A stretch of 64,000 nucleotides of DNA from assembly GCA_963931635.1 (NCBI GenBank), contig OZ007034.1:124001-188000 (forward strand), read 5' to 3'. The notes under the pieces were generated by a model that made no database searches, had not been told where the DNA came from, and worked only from the letters and a program-made list of their open reading frames with translations. A program made the position numbers and the translations under genes. Positions 43,149 through 52,401 of the stretch are shown here, piece by piece. Position 1 is the first letter of the stretch, and the number at the start of each line of letters is the position of its first letter. Source of the DNA: Caccoplasma sp905210875 (GTDB lineage Bacteria; Bacteroidota; Bacteroidia; Bacteroidales; UBA11471).

Positions 43149-44174
43149 TTACTTGTCAAAGAAATTCACCTTTTTCATCAGTTTGTTTTTGGTGTCAAGC
43201 ACAAAGATGTCGAACAGCAACAGCGCAAGAGCTATCCACGCCAGAAGGGGGAACTGTTCGTCGTAGGCCGAGTAGACCTTGCTCTCGACATCGGACTTCT
43301 TCATCTTTCGCACCTCATTCAGCAAAGCCCGCAATGCAGCATTGGTATTATCGGCGGTAACATAGAGGCCCTCACCGGCACGGGCTATCTCCTGCCCCAT
43401 CTGTTCGTTGAGCTTGGTTATCACCACGTTTCCGTCACGGTCTTTTCTGAAATTTCCCTCCTGATCGTTCATCGGTATGGGAGAACCTTTGGACGAACCT
43501 ATACCAATGACATCGACCTTTATACCCCGCTTGGCGGCTTCTTGCGCCATAGCGACGGCATCGCCTTCATGATTTTCTCCATCGGTAATGACGATGATGG
43601 CCTTATCGGCAGTCTCGTCTGGGGTGAAAGAGTTCATGGCCAGACGAATGGACGAACCGATAGCGGTACCCTGCGTAGGAACCATCGACGGAGAGATATT
43701 GGAAAGGAACATCTTGGCCGACACAAAATCGGTGGTGATGGGCAACTGCACATAGGCATCACCGGCAAAGACAATGAGCCCCACCTTGTCGTCGTCGAGA
43801 TCGTCGAGCAAGCGCGACAACATCATCTTGGCATTTTCCAAACGCGATGGGGTAATATCCTGTGCCAGCATGGAGTTGGAGACATCGAGTGCTATCATAA
43901 TCTCCACCCCTTGCCGTTTTACGGTTTCGAGTTTGGCTCCCATCTGCGGACGTGCCACCAAAAAGACCAACACCAGCAAGGCAAGTTGCTGCAAAAAAAA
44001 CTTCACTCCGGGTTTATACCGCGACACGTCGGGCATGAGTCCCTGCAACACATCGGCTCGTCCCATGCGAGCCATGTGGCGGCGGTTGCGCCACCGTCCA
44101 TAAAAATAGAGAATCCACACTGCCGGCAACAACAGCAGGAGATAAAGATATTCGGGATTGGCAAATCGAAACAT
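43149..44174 (-). CDS. batB: BatB, VWA-domain aerotolerance protein
   Basis: 341 aa. Two N-terminal membrane helices, a VWA domain with MIDAS motif MIALDVSNSMLAQD (DxSxS) and later Thr/Asp in IVITDGENHEGDAV, and a C-terminal membrane helix (PLLAWIALALLLFDIFVLD). VWA domains bind partners through Mg2+; with BatA, BatB forms the membrane core of the aerotolerance complex. Eleven bases separate batB from both its neighbours. Confidence 0.94.
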   Translation of the reverse strand: MFRFANPEYLYLLLLLPAVWILYFYGRWRNRRHMARMGRADVLQGLMPDVSRYKPGVKFFLQQLALLVLVFLVARPQMGAKLETVKRQGVEIMIALDVSNSMLAQDITPSRLENAKMMLSRLLDDLDDDKVGLIVFAGDAYVQLPITTDFVSAKMFLSNISPSMVPTQGTAIGSSIRLAMNSFTPDETADKAIIVITDGENHEGDAVAMAQEAAKRGIKVDVIGIGSSKGSPIPMNDQEGNFRKDRDGNVVITKLNEQMGQEIARAGEGLYVTADNTNAALRALLNEVRKMKKSDVESKVYSAYDEQFPLLAWIALALLLFDIFVLDTKNKLMKKVNFFDK

Positions 44175-44185
44175 GACAATGATTT

Positions 44186-45169
44186 TTATGGAATGTTACG
44201 TAGCAATGTGTGCCGCAAAAGCATCTCGGCAAGCAGCAGAAGAAGGGCGGCCATACCCCACGGGAGGAACAGGTCTTCTTTCCGGCTAAACTCTTTCACC
44301 ACAAGTTTGGTCTTTTCAAGTTTGTCGATTTCGGAGAAAATCTGTTTGAGGACATCTTTATTGGTCGCTCTGAAATATTTTCCATCGGTAATGTCGGCAA
44401 TCTTCTGCAACGTGGCTTCGTCTATCTCGACCGGCACATTCTGATAGGTGATGCCATAAGGAGTGGCAACCGGATAGGGAGCTTCGCCCATGGTTCCCAC
44501 GCCTATCGTATAGACCCTGACACCGAACGTACGGGCTATCTGGGCAGCCGTTTCGGGAGTTATCTCTCCGGCATTGTTCGTACCGTCGGTCAGGAGAATG
44601 ACCGTCTTCGACTTGGCCGGTCCGTCCTTGATGCGGCTCACAGCAGTAGCCAGGCCGTCGCCTATGGCCGTACGGTCAAGCAACATGCCGCACGAAACCT
44701 CTTTGAGCATATTAAGCAGGACCGTACGGTCGGTCGTCATGGGGCAAAGGGTGAAACTCTCCCCGGCAAATATCACCAAACCGATATTATCGGTAGGACG
44801 TCCGGAGATGAATTGCGAAGCAACGTCCTTGGCCGCTTCAAGACGGTCGGGTTGAAAATCGCGGGCCAACATACTGCTCGATATGTCGAGAGAGATAACA
44901 ATGTCGATACCTTCGGTCGACTGGTTGCTCCAATAGTCGGTAGACTGAGGCCTTGCCAGTACGATAATGAGGCAGGAGACAGCCAGCAGGCGCAACAGAA
45001 ACAGCAGATGCCTCAAATACTTTTTATAGCTGCTGCCCATACGGACGAAAGCATAGGTCGAGGATATTTGCAGCGAGGCTTCGGCCTTCTTGTACTTAAA
45101 GACATACCACACCACGGCCGGGATAAGCAGCAAGAAGAGCCACAGGTATGACGGGTGTGCAAAGTTCAT
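44186..45169 (-). CDS. batA: BatA, VWA-domain aerotolerance protein
   Basis: 327 aa, same layout as BatB: N-terminal helices (SYLWLFLLLIPAVVWYVF), VWA MIDAS VISLDISSSMLARD with ILLTDGTNNAGEITP later, and a C-terminal helix. It is the adjacent paralogue of BatB. Its ATG overlaps the stop of the preceding gene by 4 bases (ATGA), so they are coupled. VWA and MoxR ATPases act together in protein remodelling. Confidence 0.94.
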   Translation of the reverse strand: MNFAHPSYLWLFLLLIPAVVWYVFKYKKAEASLQISSTYAFVRMGSSYKKYLRHLLFLLRLLAVSCLIIVLARPQSTDYWSNQSTEGIDIVISLDISSSMLARDFQPDRLEAAKDVASQFISGRPTDNIGLVIFAGESFTLCPMTTDRTVLLNMLKEVSCGMLLDRTAIGDGLATAVSRIKDGPAKSKTVILLTDGTNNAGEITPETAAQIARTFGVRVYTIGVGTMGEAPYPVATPYGITYQNVPVEIDEATLQKIADITDGKYFRATNKDVLKQIFSEIDKLEKTKLVVKEFSRKEDLFLPWGMAALLLLLAEMLLRHTLLRNIP

Positions 45170-46287
45170 AACGGTTTCTGGTTAGAGGGTCCATATTTTT
45201 CCCAGTCGCTCTGAGCCGGTTCTTCATCGGCCGTGGCGGCGGGAGTTGATTCTTGGTCCGAAGTGGCAACGGCATCGGCCGGAGTCTCAGGCGAGACAGC
45301 TTCGGCCGGCACCTCTTCGGGACGGGTCTCTTCGACAAAGGTCACAGCATTGCGCATGGCCGACTCGTTGTCGTCGGGACCTGGTTTTACCTTGGCAAAT
45401 TTTACAAAATCGGCCATTTCGAGAATCTCCTTCATCTGCTTGTTGAGGGGCTTGGTCTCCTGGTTGGCACGTAACGCCGAAAGAATCTCGGCCGAGGTCA
45501 TCTCCATGGCCTGTATGCCAAACCGCCCCACGAGGTATTCACGCAATATATCGGTCAGATGAGTATAATACTCTTTCTCACGTCCCTCTTGCCACAACTT
45601 TTCATCGCGAAGCTGAGAAAGTGCCAACAAGGCTTTTTCATGGGGAGGCAGCAGCGCCTCTGGCGACAACTCTTCATGCCGACGAGCACGATATTTGCGA
45701 TAGAACCGATAGCCAACAAATGCCAGCACGACCAGCACAACAACGAGTAGCACAATCCACCCCCACAACGGCATATTGTCCCACAAGAGCAACCACCAGG
45801 CCGACGATGGAGCACGCACCCCCTTTATGTCGATAATCGACTGGGTGGTATCGACCTCCATGGGGAGTATCTTTAAACTCAATGCCTCGGTCATGAGCGT
45901 GTCGGTGCCCGACAGATAACGGAACGGGGGTATGTAGAAAAGTCCCGAGTCGAACGATGTAACTAGGAGACTGCGGTCGATCTGTATGCGGCCGCTACCC
46001 AGTTCGGTAGTATCGGGACGCGACACTTCAAGAACCTCAACGCCTCTGACAAGCGTGTCGGAAAAGGTTGGCAAAAGCCACACCTGCTCGTCCTCATCTT
46101 GGGCTACTTCGAGACGTATGCGGGTCTGCTCACCCATCCACAAGGTAAGAGAGTCGATAGAGGCGTGCACCGACACATCGGCGGCTGCAACCCGATGCGG
46201 CAATGCAACCGTCAGCATGGCAACAACGGCCACCACAACTGATAAAAGGCGATGCCGTACTATTTTATTTCTTATTCCCATATACAT
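45166..46287 (-). CDS. Bat-operon membrane protein, function unknown
   Basis: 373 aa. Signal peptide, beta-rich extracytoplasmic domain (about 30-165), one membrane helix near 175-200 (WGWIVLLVVVLVVLAFVGYR), a cytoplasmic helical part (KALLALSQLRDEKLWQEGRE) and a Glu/Ala/Pro-rich tail (about 300-373). Proteins of this shape sit between the DUF58 and batA genes in Bacteroidales; no biochemical role is known. A second Met at residue 3 is an alternative start. Confidence 0.82.
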   Translation of the reverse strand: MYMGIRNKIVRHRLLSVVVAVVAMLTVALPHRVAAADVSVHASIDSLTLWMGEQTRIRLEVAQDEDEQVWLLPTFSDTLVRGVEVLEVSRPDTTELGSGRIQIDRSLLVTSFDSGLFYIPPFRYLSGTDTLMTEALSLKILPMEVDTTQSIIDIKGVRAPSSAWWLLLWDNMPLWGWIVLLVVVLVVLAFVGYRFYRKYRARRHEELSPEALLPPHEKALLALSQLRDEKLWQEGREKEYYTHLTDILREYLVGRFGIQAMEMTSAEILSALRANQETKPLNKQMKEILEMADFVKFAKVKPGPDDNESAMRNAVTFVEETRPEEVPAEAVSPETPADAVATSDQESTPAATADEEPAQSDWEKYGPSNQKPL

Positions 46288-46303
46288 TTTCCCCTTACTT
46301 ATT

Positions 46304-47173
46304 CTATGATCGGCGTTTGAAAAGATTCATCAAGGCAATGACAAAATCTTCATCGGTGGCAATCGAAGCCATATCAACACGACTTTTTTTCAAGGAATCG
46401 TCCATCTGTTTCTGCCGTTCGCTCCACCAGCTGGCGTAGTTGTCGCGTACCCGCCGGGAAGAGGTATCGACCCACACCTCGTTTCCGCGCTCGGCGTCGC
46501 GAAACTTGATGAGACCCACTCGCGGCAACTCGGCCTCGCGCTTGTCATAGACCTGCACGGCAACAACGTCGTGCTTGCGGTTGGCTATGGTCATGGCGTT
46601 GGAATAATCCTCCGGTGTAATGAAGTCGGACATCAGAAAGACCGTACAACGCTTCTTTATGGCGTTGGTCAGGTAACGCAACACCTGCGAGATATCGGTT
46701 CCCGTGTGTTCGGGGGTGAAGTCTATCAGTTCGCGTATGATGTAAAGCACATGCTTCTTGCCCTTTTGCGGGGGAATGAATTTTTCAATGCGGTCGGAGA
46801 AGAAGATGACCCCGATTTTATCGTTGTTCTGTATCGTCGAGAAAGCCAATGTGGCAGCAATCTCGGTCATCATCTCTTTCTTCAACTCTCCCACGGCGCC
46901 GAAAAGGCGGCTGGCCGATACGTCGATTAATAGCATGACCGTCATCTCCCGCTCCTCTTCAAAGACCTTGACATAGGGTCTTTGCTGACGGGCAGTTACG
47001 TTCCAATCAATGTCTCTCACATCATCACCGAACTGATATTCGCGCACCTCCGAGAAGGCCATACCACGTCCCTTGAAGGCCGAATGGTATTGCCCGGCAA
47101 AGATATTGCGTGAAAGACCGCGCGTCTTTATCTCGATGCGCCTGACCTTTTTCAACAACTCGGTTGTATCCAT
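46304..47173 (-). CDS. DUF58 protein of the MoxR/Bat operon
   Basis: 289 aa, soluble. FAGQYHSAFKGRGMAFSEVR, EYQFGDDVRDIDWNVTARQQ and YVKVFEEEREMTVMLLIDVS are diagnostic of DUF58, which contains a VWA-like core (LLIDVSASRLFGA). It is a constant companion of MoxR ATPases and probably their adaptor. Lies between moxR and the unnamed membrane gene. Confidence 0.94.
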   Translation of the reverse strand: MDTTELLKKVRRIEIKTRGLSRNIFAGQYHSAFKGRGMAFSEVREYQFGDDVRDIDWNVTARQQRPYVKVFEEEREMTVMLLIDVSASRLFGAVGELKKEMMTEIAATLAFSTIQNNDKIGVIFFSDRIEKFIPPQKGKKHVLYIIRELIDFTPEHTGTDISQVLRYLTNAIKKRCTVFLMSDFITPEDYSNAMTIANRKHDVVAVQVYDKREAELPRVGLIKFRDAERGNEVWVDTSSRRVRDNYASWWSERQKQMDDSLKKSRVDMASIATDEDFVIALMNLFKRRS

Positions 47174-47213
47174 AATTATTTATTCTCCTTTTTCAGCGAG
47201 AAAGAGATTCTCA

Positions 47214-48209
47214 TTAAGGTACTTCGACCTTGTTGAGTATTTCGCTGACAATCTCTTCGGTGGTAATATTGTTGGCTTCGGCTTCGTAGGTAAGGCCTAT
47301 ACGGTGCCGCATCACGTCGTGGCACACGGCGCGCACATCTTCGGGCACGACATAGCCGCGCTGTTTGAGGAAGGCATAGGAACGGGCTGCCGTAGCCAGA
47401 TTTATCGAAGCACGGGGCGAAGCACCGAAAGCTATCATGTTTTTAAGATCGGACAGCCCGTGATCCTGCGGGAAACGTGAGGCAAAAACAATATCAACGA
47501 TGTAACGTTCGATTTTCTCGTCGATATATACCTGTTGTACCACCTTACGGGCCTCAATGATGTCTTCGGTCTTCAATACAGGTTTTATATCGGGCTTCTC
47601 ACCGGAGATATTCTGGCGTATGATGAGTTTTTCTTCTTCTTTCTTGGGATAGGTAATGATTACTTTCAGCAGGAAACGGTCGACCTGTGCTTCGGGCAGC
47701 GGATAGGTACCCTCCTGCTCGATGGGGTTCTGTGTCGCCATGACCAGGAAGGGGTCGTCGAGTTTGTACGTGTTTTCGCCAATGGTTACCTGACGCTCCT
47801 GCATGGCTTCGAGCAAGGCACTCTGTACTTTGGCCGGGGCACGGTTTATTTCATCGGCAAGAACAAAATTTGCAAAAATCGGACCTTTTTTTACCAAAAA
47901 TTGTTCTTTGGCCTGGCTGTACACCATGGTACCTACGACATCGGCCGGGAGTAAGTCGGGCGTAAACTGTATGCGGCTGTACTTGGCATCGATAAGCGAG
48001 GCAAGAGTCTTGATAGCAAGAGTCTTAGCCAATCCGGGCACACCTTCGAGCAATATGTGTCCGTTGGACAAAAGACCTATCATCAACGAATCGATAAGGT
48101 GTTTCTGCCCCACGATAACTCTGTCCATACCCATGGTAATCATGTTCACAAACGAGCTTTTACTGGCAATCAGCTCGTTAAGTTCTCTGATATCTACTGT
48201 TTGGCTCAT
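47214..48209 (-). CDS. moxR: MoxR-family AAA+ ATPase
   Basis: 331 aa. Walker A LLEGVPGLAKT, Walker B NFVLADEINRAP, sensor region QNPIEQEGTYPLPEAQVDRF and the C-terminal lid are intact. MoxR ATPases drive VWA-protein complexes, acting as chaperones for assembly or metal insertion. It heads the eight-gene aerotolerance operon and is preceded by a promoter box and a perfect dyad. Confidence 0.95.
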   Translation of the reverse strand: MSQTVDIRELNELIASKSSFVNMITMGMDRVIVGQKHLIDSLMIGLLSNGHILLEGVPGLAKTLAIKTLASLIDAKYSRIQFTPDLLPADVVGTMVYSQAKEQFLVKKGPIFANFVLADEINRAPAKVQSALLEAMQERQVTIGENTYKLDDPFLVMATQNPIEQEGTYPLPEAQVDRFLLKVIITYPKKEEEKLIIRQNISGEKPDIKPVLKTEDIIEARKVVQQVYIDEKIERYIVDIVFASRFPQDHGLSDLKNMIAFGASPRASINLATAARSYAFLKQRGYVVPEDVRAVCHDVMRHRIGLTYEAEANNITTEEIVSEILNKVEVP

Positions 48210-48256
48210 AATTTATAGCGTTTTCTATGAATTGTGCTATTTTTCTTTTTCTGTTG

Positions 48257-48264
48257 CAAAAATA
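48257..48264 (-). promoter_or_regulatory. -7 promoter box of the moxR-bat operon
   Basis: TATTTTTG on the minus strand fits TAnnTTTG. The predicted leader to the ATG at 48209 is about 45 nt. The -33 position lies inside the dyad at 48281-48303. Confidence 0.6.
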
Positions 48265-48280
48265 GAAATGTTTATTTCAC

Positions 48281-48303
48281 ATTTAACATTTACAGTGTTA
48301 AAT
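48281..48303. promoter_or_regulatory. Perfect dyad upstream of moxR, candidate operator
   Basis: ATTTAACA, 7-base centre, TGTTAAAT: 8-base perfect arms. Its centre falls about 39 bases upstream of the predicted start, over the -33 region, where a repressor would block or an activator recruit polymerase. The protein that binds it is unknown. Confidence 0.6.
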
Positions 48304-48321
48304 CAATAACAACTATCTATT

Positions 48322-48360
48322 AAAAAAAACTAAGTCGCCACTTCATGAAGAAATGGCGAC
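48322..48360 (-). terminator. Terminator of the HU-LysM gene
   Basis: Perfect 7-base arms (48334-48340 and 48354-48360, GTCGCCA / TGGCGAC) followed on the minus strand by TTAG and an eight-T run (48322-48329). It separates this gene from the moxR operon. Confidence 0.8.
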
Positions 48361-48373
48361 CTGCTCAGATGTG

Positions 48374-49897
48374 CTACTCAAACCTCCTGTTCAGTTGGTC
48401 GGCAAACTTTTTCGCTTTGTCGAGAGACTGTTGACTGTCGGCATCGATACCGTATTTGCGGGGGTCGGGAATCTTCACTTCGAGACCTACCGGCAGGCGA
48501 TTGGGGTTGGGCATGACGGTCTTGTTCTCCTCATAGATATAGGCCCAAAAATCTTTGCTGCCGTAATATTCGAGTGCCAACAAAGTGAGACGGTCGCCAT
48601 CGCTCAAACGATGCACCGCCAGTGGAGGCAACGCCTGCACATCGGGCACACCGTCGAGAGACTCAGGCTTTTCTTCTGTAACAATCGACGAAGACAGATT
48701 GTTTGCCTTTTGCTCCGATTCGGGCTCTTCGGAAATTTGTTGAGGCTGCTCAGGTATATCTGTCGACATTTCGGTATGAGGAGATGAAAAATAATAACTC
48801 CATGCATCGCCTAACGTTATTCCCCGCCGGTTCAGTTGCCACAATGTTCCTCCGGCAATCACCAGAAGCAACAGCAGAACGGCACAAAGGCCGGTGAGTA
48901 AAGGACGCTGCTGCATTCTGTCCCACAGAGAGGGACGACAGTCGTCGTAGACATCTTCATCGTACCCTTCGGCACCCGCTGTTGACATTTCATCGTTGCA
49001 TTTTTCTACCGATTCACCGGCTGGCTCCTCCTCGTCTCCACCGAAAGATATGATGGGCGGAGCACCTCCTGCCATTTCGGGAGTGGTGGCCTCTGAAGTG
49101 TCCGACATAGAGGCATGAGGGGCACTTGCGGTCTCTTCGGCGGCTTGCGGAGTTTCCCGACGACTGGCAGAATCGGGCATGCTCTCGGCGACGATTTTTT
49201 CCAGCACAAAATCGGCCAGCGCGTTCAACTCATCTTCGGAGAGTTTGACTACCGATTCCTCATCGGCATCGCCTGTGACATCATCGCCGGCTGTTGCGGC
49301 ATCGCCCATGAGGGTCTCCTGAGAAGGATGCGCAGATGCAGGTTCCTCTTCTGCCACCAGTTCTTCTGCCACTTCTGCCACGGCGGCCGGTTCGACTTCG
49401 GACTGCTGCCCGTACCCGGCACCAGCATCGGCTGCCCCCCCGGCGACGGCAGCGCCAGGAGTCTCTTCTGCGACAGTTTCTGCCACCTCCCGTTGCGAGT
49501 CGTCGATAAAAATATCTTCGGCTTCGTCGGCGGTCTCATTCTCGTCAGCCTGGACGGCTTCGTCGGTAAGCACATCGTCGGGCAACACCTCGGGTATGAA
49601 GCACGAGAATGGAGCATTGACCGCTTCGCGCATGGCTTTGTCGGGCGAAAACGACAGCTTGTAATGTCCGGGTATTTCCATCGGCTCACCGGTGCGCACA
49701 TTGACGCTAGCACGTGGTTCTACCCACACAGAGCGAAATTGGCCCAGACCGTTGATTTTCAAATTTTCTCCTCGAATCACAGTATCTGCGGCCAACGAGA
49801 AAAATTCTTTCAGGAACTGTTCTGCCTCTTTTTTGGTACAGTTATTCTTACGACTTAACTGATCTATTAACTCGGGTAGGGAAATCTTGGCATTCAT
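48374..49897 (-). CDS. Predicted membrane protein linking an HU domain to a LysM-like domain
   Basis: 507 aa. Residues 1-100 form an HU/IHF-like domain (SLPELIDQLSRKNNCTKKEA, ENLKINGLGQFRSVW, VNVRTGEPMEIPGHYKL). An acidic, Glu/Ala/Asp-rich linker (about 110-330) follows, then one membrane helix (about 333-352, LLTGLCAVLLLLLVIAGGTL), a short linker and a LysM-like domain (about 422-480: LSDGDRLTLLALEYYGSKDF, NPNRLPVGLEVKIPD). With no signal peptide the HU domain should stay in the cytoplasm and the LysM-like part face the periplasm and peptidoglycan. It overlaps the preceding HU gene by 4 bases. A DNA-to-envelope linker is inferred from layout only. Confidence 0.82.
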   Translation of the reverse strand: MNAKISLPELIDQLSRKNNCTKKEAEQFLKEFFSLAADTVIRGENLKINGLGQFRSVWVEPRASVNVRTGEPMEIPGHYKLSFSPDKAMREAVNAPFSCFIPEVLPDDVLTDEAVQADENETADEAEDIFIDDSQREVAETVAEETPGAAVAGGAADAGAGYGQQSEVEPAAVAEVAEELVAEEEPASAHPSQETLMGDAATAGDDVTGDADEESVVKLSEDELNALADFVLEKIVAESMPDSASRRETPQAAEETASAPHASMSDTSEATTPEMAGGAPPIISFGGDEEEPAGESVEKCNDEMSTAGAEGYDEDVYDDCRPSLWDRMQQRPLLTGLCAVLLLLLVIAGGTLWQLNRRGITLGDAWSYYFSSPHTEMSTDIPEQPQQISEEPESEQKANNLSSSIVTEEKPESLDGVPDVQALPPLAVHRLSDGDRLTLLALEYYGSKDFWAYIYEENKTVMPNPNRLPVGLEVKIPDPRKYGIDADSQQSLDKAKKFADQLNRRFE

Positions 49898-50181
49898 CGG
49901 GCGGCATTCTCCTTAATACGATTTTTCAGCACCGCTCCGGGTTTGAATGTAAGAACGATACGAGGGGGGATAAGCATACGTTTACCTGTCGCGGGATTGA
50001 CTGTAATGCGTTCGAGTTTTTTACGAGGTTCAAACGTTCCGAATCCTTGTATCGAAACAGAATCCATCGAGATGCTGCGCTCCTTGATGATTTGCAACAA
50101 CCCCGAATATAGTGCGTCCACGCTTTTCTTGTCTTTGCCCAAACGCTCCTGCAAAATCGAAAAAAACTGTTTGTGTTCCAC
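49894..50181 (-). CDS. HU family DNA-binding protein
   Basis: 95 aa from a GTG at 50181; no ATG lies close upstream in frame. Contains the HU beta-arm region (SIQGFGTFEPRKKLERITV, ATGKRMLIPPRIVLTFKPG). HU dimers bend and compact DNA. It overlaps the HU-LysM gene by 4 bases, so the two may be made together and could form heterodimers. This makes its role in nucleoid attachment plausible but unproven. Confidence 0.9.
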   Translation of the reverse strand: MEHKQFFSILQERLGKDKKSVDALYSGLLQIIKERSISMDSVSIQGFGTFEPRKKLERITVNPATGKRMLIPPRIVLTFKPGAVLKNRIKENAAR

Positions 50182-50247
50182 GACAGATTGTTTTTGGTGC
50201 TGCTATATTACTATTTTTTTTTGAAACGGCCAAATGTTGACACAAAC

Positions 50248-50280
50248 GAGCCGCCTTGACGATATATGTCGGGGCGGCTC
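50248..50280 (-). terminator. Hairpin terminator after rho
   Basis: Perfect 8-base arms (50248-50255 and 50273-50280, GAGCCGCC / GGCGGCTC) with three more base pairs inside (50258-50260 and 50268-50270). It follows the rho stop on the minus strand; the T run after it is modest. Confidence 0.65.
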
Positions 50281-50301
50281 GAATAGTTCACTTAATGATA
50301 A

Positions 50302-52245
50302 TCAATCATTCATCGAGAGGAGCAACTCTTCGTTGGACGATGTCTTTTCCATACGATCCATGATGAAGGTCATGGCTTCTATCGAATTCATGTCGGAGAG
50401 ATATTTGCGGAGAATCCACATGCGGTTGAGTGTATCCTGGCTGAGGAGCAAATCGTCGCGACGGGTGCTCGATGCGGTGATGTCGACAGCCGGGAAGATA
50501 CGCTTGTTGGCCAGCTTGCGGTCGAGTTGCAACTCCATATTGCCGGTGCCTTTGAACTCTTCAAAGATGACATCGTCCATCTTCGAACCGGTATCGGTAA
50601 GTGCCGTGGCGATAATGGTAAGGCTGCCGCCGTTTTCGATGTTGCGGGCAGCTCCGAAGAAACGTTTGGGCTTGTGCAGGGCATTGGCGTCGACACCTCC
50701 CGAAAGTACCTTTCCCGATGCCGGCGACACAGTGTTATAGGCACGAGCCAGGCGGGTGATGGAGTCGAGCAGAATGACAACGTCGTGGCCGCACTCGACC
50801 ATGCGCTTGGCTTTTTCGAGAACGATGCTGGCCACTTTGACATGGCGTTCGGCCGGCTCATCGAAAGTCGAAGAGATGACTTCGGCCTTCACACTGCGGG
50901 CCATGTCGGTTACCTCCTCGGGACGTTCGTCGATGAGCAATATCATCATGTACACTTCGGGGTGGTTGGCGGCAATGGCATTGGCAATGTCTTTGAGTAA
51001 CATGGTCTTTCCGGTCTTGGGCTGTGCCACAATAAGACCACGCTGACCTTTTCCGATGGGGGCAAACATGTCGACGACACGACAGGAGAGGTTATTGGTT
51101 TCACGGTTTCCGGTGAGATTGAATTTCTCTTCAGGAAAAAGCGGTGTGAGATGATCAAACGGCACACGGTCGCGCACATATTCGGGCGAACGTCCGTTGA
51201 TGCGGTCTACCTTAACCAAGGGGAAATATTTTTCGCCCTCTTTGGGGGGGCGTATGGGACCTTCCACGACATCGCCGGTTTTCAAACCGAAAAGTTTCAC
51301 TTGGGCAGGCGACACATAGATATCGTCGGGCGATGCGAGGTAGTTGTAATCGGAGGAACGGAGGAATCCATATCCGTCGGGCATCATCTCCAAGACTCCC
51401 ACACCGGAAAGTATTCCGTCGAAATCGAATACCTTCTCGGGAGCCTGCGGGCGATACACGGGCGCCGGCACATTGGCCGATGTCCCTTGTGATATGGCAT
51501 TTTTTCCTCTCGGCACAAAACGCTGTCGTTCACTGCGGGGGAAAAACGATTGCAGATGTACATTGTTCTCTACTACGGGTTTTGTATCGGGAGCTGCATT
51601 TGGGCGAGGGACATTATCTTCGGTTTCAACCGGGGCAGTTGCCACAGGTTCTGCGGGCAGTTCTTGTTCGGGACGAGTCTCCGGCTCGGCAGACTCTACA
51701 TTCAGTTTTTGTATCTTGGGACGACGTCCGCGCGACTTGGCGACAGGAGCGGCTTCGGGTTGCACATCCGACTCTTCTTTCTTTTCTTCAAGGGCAGCTT
51801 CCGCTACAATCGGTGCATCGCCGGCATAGGGAATTTCTACCTGCTCGGTAACATCGGGATGAGAAAAACGCACCGTGCGGGTCTGCTGTTCACCGCTTGC
51901 CGACTCCTCCGTATTGGAGGTAGCATCGGTACTGCTTCCGGACTCTTGGAGCAAAGGTTCCTCGACGGTTTTTGCCTTGGGCTTACGTCCGCGAGTCGGT
52001 TTTTCCGATTTATTTTCAGAGGCAACCGCTTCGGCAACCTTGGCCGTCTTTTTTTCTGAGCGCTTGGCTGCCTGACTCTCTTTGGCCGCACTTCGTTTTC
52101 CAGCCATATCAATGGCCTGCTGGTCGAGAATGGCGTAAACCAGTTCGTCTTTACTGGGGAAATCGGTACTGCCCAAATTCATCTGACGGGCTATTTCTTG
52201 CAATTCATCAAATTCTTTGTCTTTCAGTTCCAGAATGTTGTACAT
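50302..52245 (-). CDS. rho: Transcription termination factor Rho
   Basis: 647 aa, about 230 longer than E. coli Rho because of a long Glu/Lys/Pro/Ala-rich insert (roughly 55-260), normal for Bacteroidetes. The start at 52245 (MYNILELKDKEFDELQ) is preferred to the TTG at 52254. Then an OB-fold RNA-binding domain (GFLRSSDYNYLASPDDIYVS) and the ATPase: Walker A AQPKTGKT, Walker B ILLIDERPEEV, Q-loop SGGVDANAL. It unwinds RNA at terminators. Leader of about 150 nt. Confidence 0.96.
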   Translation of the reverse strand: MYNILELKDKEFDELQEIARQMNLGSTDFPSKDELVYAILDQQAIDMAGKRSAAKESQAAKRSEKKTAKVAEAVASENKSEKPTRGRKPKAKTVEEPLLQESGSSTDATSNTEESASGEQQTRTVRFSHPDVTEQVEIPYAGDAPIVAEAALEEKKEESDVQPEAAPVAKSRGRRPKIQKLNVESAEPETRPEQELPAEPVATAPVETEDNVPRPNAAPDTKPVVENNVHLQSFFPRSERQRFVPRGKNAISQGTSANVPAPVYRPQAPEKVFDFDGILSGVGVLEMMPDGYGFLRSSDYNYLASPDDIYVSPAQVKLFGLKTGDVVEGPIRPPKEGEKYFPLVKVDRINGRSPEYVRDRVPFDHLTPLFPEEKFNLTGNRETNNLSCRVVDMFAPIGKGQRGLIVAQPKTGKTMLLKDIANAIAANHPEVYMMILLIDERPEEVTDMARSVKAEVISSTFDEPAERHVKVASIVLEKAKRMVECGHDVVILLDSITRLARAYNTVSPASGKVLSGGVDANALHKPKRFFGAARNIENGGSLTIIATALTDTGSKMDDVIFEEFKGTGNMELQLDRKLANKRIFPAVDITASSTRRDDLLLSQDTLNRMWILRKYLSDMNSIEAMTFIMDRMEKTSSNEELLLSMND

Positions 52246-52289
52246 AAAATTCAAGGGTGTTTTCTTTGCAGCAATTCAAACATAACAAA

Positions 52290-52308
52290 CCCTCTTCTTT
52301 CAAAAGGG
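52290..52308 (-). promoter_or_regulatory. Hairpin in the rho leader
   Basis: A 7-base stem with one G-U pair (52290-52296 with 52302-52308) in the approximately 150-nt leader of rho. Rho genes in other bacteria are autoregulated by leader attenuation, and this is a candidate element. Weak evidence. Confidence 0.35.
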
Positions 52309-52401
52309 CTAAAAACAGCTGCATCAATAAATTATGATTTTATAAGATGACGGAACAGGTAGTGAATATTTGAAAAACTTTTGTCGGTTCCTATTCCGTT
52401 G

